Assembly: GCA_963971405.1 (NCBI GenBank)
Contig: OZ020485.1
Coordinates: 31,887,921-31,951,920 of the forward strand
Direction of reading: 5' to 3'
Origin: Psococerastis gibbosa
Taxonomy: Eukaryota > Arthropoda > Insecta > Psocodea > Psocidae
Length of the DNA: 64,000 nt
Shown here one piece after another: positions 31,565 through 43,500 of the stretch. Below the pieces are notes generated by a model, which had not been told where the DNA came from, made no database searches, and saw only the letters and a program-made list of their open reading frames with translations. Each line of letters opens with the position of its first letter. Within the stretch, counting starts at the first letter, position 1. A program made the position numbers and the translations under genes.

Positions 31565-34500
31565 AGTATCGAACTCCTGGACAAGGCTGTGTCGACAGAA
31601 GATGTCGCGGAGGACCGAATTAACAATGCGGACTTTGCCCGGCTTGAGGCCGTTCTTTCTGTGCTCGTGGAGAATAAGGTTGTATCCCTACGGAGTACAA
31701 AGCGAGCAGAAAAGAGGCAACTTTTTGGGCGGTTCCGCGCGCGAAGTGACGAAAGTGCGTCTACCGACGCACAGAACCGAATTAATTCAACATCAACCAT
31801 ATCGTCTTCGCCACATAGGAGCTCTCGTCTGCCGGGGCTTAGTGTTCTCCCTCCTCTTGACTGCCCCAACAAGTCTTTCGACAGTGAAGGTTCTGTTCCC
31901 GCTGGCAGGATTGAGCCCCAGCAGTCTTTCGACAGTTATGACGCCTCCAAACATTCCGACAGCTGCAGCTGTAGTCAAAAATTGCCTGAACACCGGAAAT
32001 CTGCGTGTCTTCCAAAGCACCTGGCAACGCAAGAGTGGTTAAACGCGACGTCCCGGCAGGCGTCCACTGAGACGGCTACCACGTCGTCAGGTTACATTTC
32101 ACCGACGTCGGGGGCCGTGTCGAAGCGGGCAGACATGTCGGACGTGGAAGAGTGCACCGTGGTGGCGGCGTGTTATCACGACCCGTGTTGTGCGACCCCA
32201 TTCCTTCCGTCCAGCTGTGAAGTCCCGGCACTACCTCCGCACAGGCACCTGCACCCTGCAGGGGGCCACTACGTGTCATGCTGCAACAGCCCTGCCCATT
32301 CCGATGATGGGTAAGTTCTCTTACCCCTTTTTACCAATAAATACATTAATACATTGACAAACTTACTCTGATTTAAGTTCGATTCATAAGAATACCACGT
32401 CACGGGTTAACACAACGCTGCATCCGCTGTTTTTATACTGTACCACTCGGATTCTAAATCTACGTCAGTTCGGAGGCAACTAGGCCAAGCTGTCGCACCT
32501 CAATATTTGGCATATTTTAGTTTCTATCGACTTTATACTTGGATGTACTATGATTGGGTTACAATCAAGCCACCATATAATTAAAAATTTCCTTCATACT
32601 CTGGCAAACGACTGCTGTATTCCTGTTATTATTTAATTTAGATACCTACTAAGAAGAAGGAGTACCTATATCTACCTAGGTACGTAGGATAAAGAATTAA
32701 CTGATTTAGTTCAAAAACTTTTTAGGTACGACACCCCCCCCCCCCCCCCCCCCAATAATGTCACTTGCTCATTAGGAGCCTTCTTTCGTTTTGATGAAAT
32801 GTTGAGAGAATGGTACAGAAACTTGCTTTGGATCCTGTATCAATGCAAGCCTCTTAATGTGAAATATCTTCGTGGTACTCCCCGAGATGCAATCTCAATG
32901 GTAAAGTTTTCAAGAAGCTTTAAGTTGGGATTAAGTCAAGGAGTTCCATGAGCTGCGAATTCAATTCAAAGCTGTTGGGTTTTCTGATAATAGCGCTTCA
33001 GGAAATCCGTTGAATGTAGAAGAACTGGTGATGATTCTCTTTTGCTTTTCTTCAGGACTCTTCCCCCCCTCCCCCCCCCCCCAAAGAAAACGATTAAGAA
33101 GAGTATAAAAAATAAAACTTCTTAGAGTCTTCGTTTCATGCTAGCCTACCTACTCGTATATGAACATGTTTTCTTATTGTTGCAGGAAAATTCAATACGA
33201 CGACAATTACATCGCATTAGCAATCAATTTAGAAGATTTAGAGTTTGAGCAAGAGGAAGAAAGGCGGAAGCGGCGAAGGCTGAAAAAGAAAAGAATGAAA
33301 GAAAGACTAGCCAGGTCGCGAGGGTTTATGGCAGACGAATTGAAAACTATTAGCAAGTGCCAAATAATTGATCCCCATGACCTTCCCAAGCGTGCTCGTT
33401 GGACAATCGTAGCCACAGCCTGCCTACTCCTACTCATGAGCATGCTTTTAGTCGGCGTAACTTTGAGAATGGCACCTATAATTGATGACATGGGTGAGTG
33501 CGACAACTCAGTACAATAGGCTACTTGACAGTACTAACAATAAAATATGCCAAATAAGGTAGCTTATATTGTAGGTTAACAATAATAATACAATGTTTTT
33601 TTCATGAAAAAAAATGTAAATATTAAAAAATAAGTAAATAAATGTGAGTGTATTTAGCTGTGGATTACAAGAGCCGAAACACCAACAGGCATGGGTAACA
33701 TGAAAATGACGTCACAGTCCCATCGTTGTCATGCGGTGGGTGACCACTGGCCGCCCCCGTGGCATCACAAATGTCGTCACTCTCCAATCCCACGTGAACA
33801 ACTTTTTAATCATTAAACTTATATAATGAGTGGAGCAATATTGTTTTCCCTACTAAATAACGTTTTTTAAAATAATTTATTTAAATGGTTAAAAATTGGT
33901 TTTCAAAATTGTCAAGTAGCCTATTAACCTCCCTGAATAAGTAGACCTACATGAACCTAACCGTACTAGTACTAGTAGAAATAGTAGATTATGAAAAATG
34001 ATCTATTTTTGGTTTGTAAAATAAGTACAATAAGAATATTCAGGGCACGTTACACAGCGAGATGAAGAAGATTGAATCACATTTTGTAGACAGTTATATG
34101 GTATAGTTGATATAATACAACGAAAAAAATTAGTGGTACGTACAGTGTGTAGTATGGTCGAAGGTCGAAAAGGAGCGCTATACGATGGGAAATTGTAAAA
34201 TCGAGCTTACTTTTATCATTTGCATTTTTAGGTGTTATAAACAGAATAATGGAAACCGCCAATGGGGAACTTTCCGACAGGAAAATCAAAATGCCTCGCT
34301 GTGATTGGCTGGGCGCATCCCTATACTTGTCTTATAGACAGAAGACATCGTTTCACTAAGTGTGGGGATGCACCCACCCCGCCAATAGAGGAGTGCATTT
34401 TGCCACCATTTTTGTCCATTGGAAAATTGGGTTCAAGTGTAAATTGTAAACTTCGCACTATACTGTACTATACAGGTAGATAGCATAAGTTAGTAGGACG

Positions 34501-37500
34501 AACGAACGGTTCATTTATTATTCGAAATGTAATCCCAGTCAAGGCATGTAGCGTAATGGTACGGACTCTGACTTTCACCCGAAAGGTTGTTGGTTCGAGT
34601 CCCACACTGGCTACATTTTCTGGCCATGCTTCGGAGGGCATGTAAAGCAGGCGGTCCCGGTCCTTCCTAGTTGAGTGTAAGAGAGGGCTTTATAGCCCTA
34701 ACTCCGCTAGGTTGGCTTAGTGATAGAAACAATAAAAAGTCCTCATTTATTTATTTATTTATTTATTCAACGGCCATAAAAGAGGGCAGTAGGCTAATTC
34801 GTTTCACTTGCATTCGGTAGAAGCTGAATTGCTACCTATCTCGCTTTAGAAGTAAACAACGCATGTATGCCTTTACAATAGTTGGGTAGTGGTAGGTACG
34901 GTATCCTCCAATAGGCTATATTATAAATAATTAAGTAGCCAGCGCATTGTAAGCAATACAATTGTATTTTTTTTTTTTTTTTTTTGGACGTGGATGGGTT
35001 AGACTTATTGCCCAGGGTAGATAATTTTTTCAAGACATTGAATTATAGTAGAATAAAACCCATTGGAAATGGAAGATAATATGACAGACATTATACTAAT
35101 TAAACTAATTTGGACTATATATGGAAAAAGAACCCTAATTTTCAATCGAAAAATCTCACGTCAAAACGCCGATTTTTTTTAAAAATTAGGTGAGCTTTTA
35201 GTTCGTTTAAATCTGTACTTTCCGATGGTAAAAAAAACAATATACAATATTACACTACTGTGCAAAAAAAAAAAAAAAATCGAAAAATGATGTCTTTAAT
35301 ATTAAGAATATAGTCCGGTCAATTTAGCTTATCTAGGCCCCATATTTATATCTGTGTCAATCAGCTCTAAAATAAAATTAGTAATATTTTCGTTCTTAAA
35401 TAGTATGCCTATAACGTTACATAACCTAAAAAATAAAATCGAATGATATTTTAGTGAAATAATAGGTGCGAATTATTGTAATTTTGGATGACTAAATTGA
35501 CCGGACTATATTTTAATCATCATTTTTCGATTTCGTTTTTTGCATTTTTTAAGAGAATGTTGCACAGTAGTGTATATTGTTTTTTATATCACCGGAAAGT
35601 AGAGATTTCAACGAACAAAAAGCCCACCTAATTGCTTAAAAAATCGACATTTTGACGTGAGATTAAAATTAAAATTAAAAAGATTAAAAATTAGGGTGCT
35701 TTTTCCATATATAGTCAAAATTAGTTGGAAAAAATTAATATTTTAAATCAAAAAAATTACAGTGTATTTAGAACATAAAAAAAATTAAGTTTTCACCAAA
35801 TTTGTTTTTTGGTGAAAGTTAAAAATAAAAACCAAAACTTCGGTTTTTGGCATTTTTCTCATAAAACTTGAGGTTATGTGAAAAAAGTGTAATTACTAAA
35901 GTTGTACATCTTTTTATTACCTACCTGCTTTTTGCTATTTGACGTTTTTCCATAGGACTTGTAGTTTTGCCGGAAATGAAGATGTACCGTATTTCTCCCT
36001 TAAACCCCCCCCCCCCCCCTACCTACTTCCCGAACGTCAGGTGACGTGGGCACTGTCATGGCGGTGTTGCTTAAGGAATGATTGGGCAATTAAAGAGATT
36101 AACTGAAATCTACATTTTTATTAATGCTACAGACATTACACAGATCGCCCGTAATTTATTTTTCCTTTAAGAGTGTTCAGCCCGTAGGAAAGTGGCAACC
36201 CGAAATTTAATACTTTTTATTTTTTATTTAATTAACTAACCATGTTATTAAAGATTTGGCTCATCAACGTTGTAAAAGACTACTTCATGCTTCACATAAT
36301 AAGGTACCTATTTTTAGTTTTCGAAATTGTAGTTTTTTTATAAAATCGATAATACGTGAAAAGTTATCATTTATAAAATATTTGCATGTTTCTGAAAAAA
36401 CTACAATTTCGAAAATATCTTAGTAATATGATGCATGAAGTAATCTTCTACAACTTTGATGAGCCAAATCTTTAATAACATGCTTAGTTAATTAAATAAA
36501 AAGTATTATATTTCGGGCTGCCAATTTCCTACCGGCTGTACACTCTTAAGGTCTGTCATATTATCTTCCATTTCCAATGGTTTTCATTCTACTATTATTT
36601 AATGTTTTGTTTTTTTGCAATTTTTCAGGGGATCTACCCTGGGCTATTAGACATAAAAAGACTCTCTTCTCTAGTCTTAAGTCTCGCCCCGTAAATATAA
36701 GACGTTTATTATTATTACTATTATTAATAATACCGGGCTGTCTCGTCTATTGAAACCCCCGTATGGGTTGTAGCCTACAGTACCTATCGTGAAAAAAACC
36801 ACCTTTTGAAATTACCGCACATTACGATATTTAGTTAAACATAGAGTAGCCAGGTGTCCGGTTTTTCGTACCTCTGTCCGATGAAAAAATAAATGTTTGG
36901 CCGGACAATGCTTTGTCCGGATTTTTCGCTGGAGTGTGCAAAATATTTTTTTCTGGAGGATAGAACGAAAAAAGAACGAAATAACTAGCAATTATATGAT
37001 TGAAAGTTCCTCAAAATTCACTTAATTTAAGACTAGATAAAATGATCTTTTTTTTATAGAAAAAAAAATTACACTAGATTGTAGAATGGCCCGTTGATTC
37101 TCTGCCGGTTTTAATGTTTTGTAAATCTGGCAACGCTAGATTTAAACAGACCATTACCTACGATCGAGTTAAAATAAGAGCTAGGGTGCCCTCAATTCTT
37201 ATTTCTTCAGTTCTTTTTAATATAAAATTCATTATTCCCAGGGTGAAAAAAGGCTCGCGTGGGAACCTCTTACATTTAAATGATTCTGGATTGCACTTCA
37301 AAAATTTCCATAAAAATTCTTCTCAAGAATCCGCACAGCCATTCCTATTCAAATCGCAGCGGGGGATTCGAATTAACTGCTCCCCACGTCCTGAAGCATT
37401 CACAAACAATACGTAACGTGCGTTTAACTAGAATTTTTTGTTACTAGGGCCTATTGTAGTTTACAGTTGTAGTAGTATAGAGACATCCAGTTGTTAGTTT

Positions 37501-40500
37501 GGAGGGTTGCTATCTAATTATCCGGAACCGCACAAACTGCTGAGTGGGGTCATCCACCAAGTATATGGCGAACTTGGACATAGAGTACCCTGTTCGTACG
37601 CAAAACGGTTTCCCACTCAGACATCTTTTGAACGAATAACAGTAATCTAACTCGCAACGGAAAATGGAATTATCAGATAGACATTATAACATGGCATTCT
37701 ATGTAGAATTACCCTAACAAGAATGAATTAATTAAGTACCTAATTTCTACATTTGGCGATAAAACACGATCCAAAAAAATTGTGTACAACTGGTTTACTT
37801 TGGCGAGTTCCAACTTTCCATCAGTGAAAAAATTAAGGAATATCCTGCAGTGAGGAACTTAATGATACAGGATCGGCATGCCCTTTTCTTCCCCCTTAAT
37901 AGTTAATTCCCCGAACCCATTTCCTGAACTCGGCCCGGTCAGACGCTAACGCCTTGAGCATAATACAGGATCGGCATGTCACCTATCGTGAAATTTTAGG
38001 TCTTAGGGTACCAGGCGGGGGCATTAGATATGGATTCCACATATAATTTGACACCTGCTCAAAAGCAGGCTCGCGTTGATTTTTGTTAGGAAATTCTAAA
38101 AACATACAATCAAGGTTCATCAAAATCCGCTTATAGCATCTGCAAAGACGATGAATTCTTGTTTTAAGTTTAAGAACCGAAAACTAAACTACATTGTGGC
38201 TAGAGTCTATATAAACCAGCAGAGTTTGCTCGCGCCAAAATTACGTCCAGGCTAATTTGGGGCTTGCCTTTTCGGCGTCGGTGAATATTCCTTTAAGAAT
38301 ATAGCCTATATATTCTAGCCTATATGCTATAGCAAACCATTTGTAATCTAGTTTTGAAGGCCTAAAATTCACAGTTGTTCATCAATTCAGTCATGCAGTA
38401 GCTGCCAAATATGTGTACGGTATTTTAAAGTTTAAGTTATTTTAAATGAGTTTTTTTTTTTGCGCAGAAATAAGAGTTATGGTTTAATTTAAGAAATTTT
38501 ATTATCTTGAGACTAAAAAAAATAAATAAAAAATAATAATAATAATAAAAATAAAAAAAAGGAATATCCTTTGGAAATTTCAGAGGGTCGATATACAAAT
38601 TTCCTACCCACTGGAAGATTTTTCCGACCATACATTTTCTGGGTACCTACTGTATATATTACCTATTGTGGAGTTGATTTCTACGGTGTTGTTCTTAACG
38701 GAAATACCTCGTATTGGTTATTGGGTGTGGAGTGTTGCGGTGTTGTTGTTTACTTGTTTAATCTTTACGTAAGTTTTTTCATCTTTATTATTCTATTATA
38801 ATTTATTTTTGCAAAGTTAGAGGGCCCATTTGTTACTTACTCCCTCTCTGCTTTTTCATCTTTCTGCCTCCTTGCAACTTTGTGCCAGTAACTGAGTAGT
38901 TTCACTGATGGAATGCACTCTTTCCTACGCTGCTGACTCAGAATCCCTATGTCCCTCTTCGTCACAAATGCGATGAATTTCCATTGTGATTTGCCGATGC
39001 AACCCCCGAAAGTGCACTTTAGGTATGTCTATAGACTGTCCGCTTCCGATTAGTAGCCTATACCATTTATATATATTTATTTTATTATAATTGTACTATA
39101 TCATATTTATATTATATATACTGTATATATATTATTATTATATAATATATTATTTATTTATATATTATAGTATTATGTGGCCTATACCAACGATGTTGAG
39201 AGCCACCTCTTCAATTAATTATTAGGCCTAATTAATTAATTTATTAATACTACTATTATTTATTTAATGCCTTGCCCTGCCATGTAGCCACGGTTCTTTG
39301 GATGAGAATAAATAAGCGAAGAGTGGGCACTGGTGCAGAGTACTCGCCCCACCCTGCCCCTTCTCCTTCTCTGCCGCTCCCCCTCCCTCATGTCGCCAGC
39401 TCGTCTGCTGATGGTTGACCTCCACTCGCTATCACTAACCTCTCATAACTATATCTTATTAATACTTTTATATTGTTTTGTGAACTTTCTAATAGATGGT
39501 AGGCCTACCCTAGTTAAAACCACATGAAAATGCTTTATTATAATTATTATAGGCTATAGTTACGGTACCGTATTTGCCACAAGATGTTTGATATGTAGGC
39601 CTACCAGCAGCCCGATCATGACGATTTGAGATTATTATAATACCGTTTTTTTTAATGCCGTAGTACAATAGTAGGACATTTAGTAGAGTAGTGGTACAGA
39701 CTCCGACTTTCACCCGAAAGGTTGTTGGTTCGAGTCCCACACTTGCTACATTTTCTGGGCATGTAAAGTAGGCGGTCCCGGGTCTTCCTAGTTGAGTTTA
39801 AGAGAGGGCTTTATAGCCCTAACTCCGCTAGGTTGGCTTAGTAATAGAACAAAGTCTTTATTTATTTAATAGTAAGGTGTCACGTAACGGTGTTAAAATA
39901 TGCGCGGGAAATTCAAATTAATAAATTATTATAGAATACAAGAGAATGGTTGCATTGTTTACAAATTGAAAGAAATACAAGTAGAATTTTGAAATATAAT
40001 AAGAATTTCCCTTAATGTACATTTAAGGGAGAAAAAATTGAAAACTCACCAAAAATATTATAATTTATCAATTTGAATATCCCCCGCATTTTGCACTCAT
40101 TTGTTTAAAATAATTGAATAAACCCCGGTACCTACCTAATATAACAATCCCAAATCGGCATGTTCGGGCTGCTGGTTGGCTACTCATACCCCTAAATTAA
40201 CTAAAATATTTTTGGTTTCGTATAATGGAATTATTATGTATGGCCCTCATAAGCGATTCGTCGTGACCGTTTTTTCTTCCAGGATGCAGAAGAATCCGTG
40301 AAAATGGCAGTCACCGGGTTTCAAATAGTTGATATTTGAAACTCAGCGTAAATGATTAGCTTTAAGATAGGATTTATAAGCTAAAATTTATGGAGAAGTA
40401 TGATGATCGACAAATGAAATTGCAAAACAATGCGACTGCAAATCATAAATTTTACTCTACTCGTAAACCTTGTCTAAATAATCGTCTAACTCTACACGTC

Positions 40501-43500
40501 AATTTATCAATAGACTTAATATGGTGTGACTTGTGAGACGGACTGAACTGAATGATGCGTGCGCGACAGCTGTCCGCATTGGTAGGTTACTGTGAGGACG
40601 AGGTTACTGTGAGGACGAGGTTACAGTGACGATGGCCACCAAAATTTTGTTTCAATTTTTTTTTTTTTATTGCTTGCATGGTGATTTCCTGAACTATAAT
40701 TACGGTACTTTGTTGTATGTTTCTTTTTTAAATTTTCTTAAACTTATGTCTCAGTCAGCATTGCTAACCCATAGAAATTTTCCGATGCAGTGCTGGATTT
40801 TGGAGCTTTGCTACCATGCTACAGGCGTATGTACGTAACGTAACTTATTTTGGAGTGAATAAAGTTAAGCGTATTTTGCTAGTCACTGCTCACCTTCAAT
40901 TAACCTTCTCAATGCTAATTGTATCTTAATAGGAAAGTTTAAACTCTACACTTTTTAATTCAGTACCTACATATCTAGAGAAATTCCATGAAATACAGTC
41001 TTTCCAACTTTCATCGGTACTGCATATCTAATGAGCCTAACTAGTGTTTTAAATTAAGTCAGGGTTTCCATTGACCTCGTTTTTGAACGTGAGCGAGATA
41101 TTGACGTGGTAGCAGACATTTTTAGACTGTCTTTAATGTCTGCTACCACGTCAATATCTCGCTCACGTTCAAAAACGAGGTCAATGGAAACCCCGCATAA
41201 GACCAATTATAAATGCTTGGATTTAGGAGGGATTCAGGATGAAGGGAAAAAGTCTACATCTAGTTAACCAAAACTTATTATCAACTTGAAATTACAAGGC
41301 ACTGAAAAACGAGTTTTCGCATAGCCGTGCGACTCATCCGATTTTATTTTGCAATAAAAACATTTGAATCCTGCTGGCGAATACATACCGTACATGCTTA
41401 TTTTCCTTTATTTAAATCCGATAGTGTTATCTTAAAGGTCGGCATATTTTACAGGTACCTGTCATCTTACAATTGAATAAGGGTATGCAAAGGACATGAT
41501 AAGAATTCGCAAAAATAGTAGCTGGGAAATGTTTTCAAGCATACGCTTTTTGGAATGATTAGATTGGCTACATAGCCATAATAGTATTCATATATTGTGT
41601 CACAAGGATATAATATGGGGTCGTCCTAACTGTATTCGACATGACAGACTTGTACAGAGTGCATGATGAGTGCAGTACCTAAGGTGGAGGAGGGGGATAC
41701 TATTTATCCTAGGTATTTTGCGCATGTAACGGTCCATATTGATTCCCAGCATCGCATTTACTCTTTCCCGCTCATACCGCCTGCCTATCTTTCTTCTCTT
41801 ACGGAGTTGTTATTATTTTAAATTCTTACACTCTCAACTGCGTCTTTAACGGTGCAGGATATTTAGGTTTACTTTTTGTTACGCCTCATTAGGGTCTTCA
41901 AGTCTGATGAATCTCCAACTAGGCTAATTGGCAGATTTCTAATTTGCAAAACCTAGGCTAGGATCCGGAGTCGCAACTCAGCCATGGCTAGTTAGAATTA
42001 TATTACTTTTAGGTTTATCGGACTAAATGTAATTGAATAAATAAACTAAATACTTTAGCTATGTAAACTGTGCAGTGTTTAGTTTGTGATAGGGTAAGTC
42101 GTGGCACCAGATTCTCAGAAAAATGAAATTTCCAAGAATGGTCAGAGTAACCCTTAGTATTTTTATATGCACATTTTAGCTACTAGTGTCTTCAACTCGG
42201 GGGAAGTTAACCCGTGACAACGCAATCGGCCGCTCTCAACTTCATGGCTTTCACGATATTATTTTTTTAAATTTTTACATATTTATTATATAATATTGTA
42301 CTATACCTAACAGTAGTTTGCATCGAATTTCTTAATAATAGTTACTTCTGAGCTTCATAGACTAAGCATTGAATAATGTTGTAAGCTTTGTAGATGGCAT
42401 ATATTCATTTGATATTTACCGAATTCTTCGTTCAATGTATGAATGAATGAATGAAGCATGCTCATGTAAATAATGACGTGATATAGACCATTTGCTGTTC
42501 CAAACCCTATAAAATCCAATTCAGTTATTTATGGCGCAAAGAAAGCCATATGTGCCCTTTGCGGAGGAGAAATGTTTGTAATCGGACATTGCAGTCCTCA
42601 CAGATTTCCGTTGGAAACAACTGTTTCACCATGTTATACGACCCATAAAACTCAGACCAGCCATTGACCTTATTAGTATTGTGCACTGTACCTATAATAA
42701 ATTATCATTCCATTTCCGTAATGATAATCATGTGAATGCCCAAAATTTCTGATACAAGATTATATATTGTGGTGTTCTTAATTTTTACGACGATGGGGTG
42801 GGTGGTTGAGATGGTATTTTATTTATTTATATTATATTGACGTTGGGATAACTTAACCAAAATAATATTAAATGTTTTCATTTACCGGTACTTGCTACTT
42901 ATTATTTATTGTTCTAATTTATGGCACCGGCATGTAGCCATGTGTATGCTAATCCGGTTCGTGTCTTTAAATTTGACATCGTGCATCAAAGCAAGTTTTA
43001 AATGTTATGTATGCAGTTTTTGTATCATTAATTTAATTTGACGATTTTACTTTATGCTTTCTGGTCGATTACTTGTTGATTACCAACTTGATTGTATACC
43101 TAGGTAATTTAACACAAATATAGGCCCTACACTATTTTAAGGCTTATTTATTTATAATTTAAAAATTTCGGCAATAAAGTTTTATGAATTGCAATATATG
43201 AATTATTCGTATGTCATCATATATAAACATACATATACATCATACATATTATGTATATACAAATATTATATTAATATATATATTATTAATTCTATATTAT
43301 ATATACATACTGTGTCCCATTTCACCTTACGTTTTGCAAATGATATACTCACGAGTATGAAACACTGACATTGCTACCAAGATAAATTGTAATTGGTGGG
43401 GATCGACTACAGTTTGTGTCAAATAATTAAAATAACAGGGTTTTCTATTGGTTGCAGTTCGCAAGGAAAATGAAGAATTTCGCAACTCCCTTAGTCGGCA

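Noticed and set aside
31552-31872. Minus-strand open frame opposite gene B exon 1
   Set aside because: Shadow of the plus-strand exon, which has consistent splice phase and a proper start.
37114-37416. 100-codon open frame in the long intron of gene B
   Set aside because: No domain recognised and no matching splice phases. It does not connect gene B's exons.
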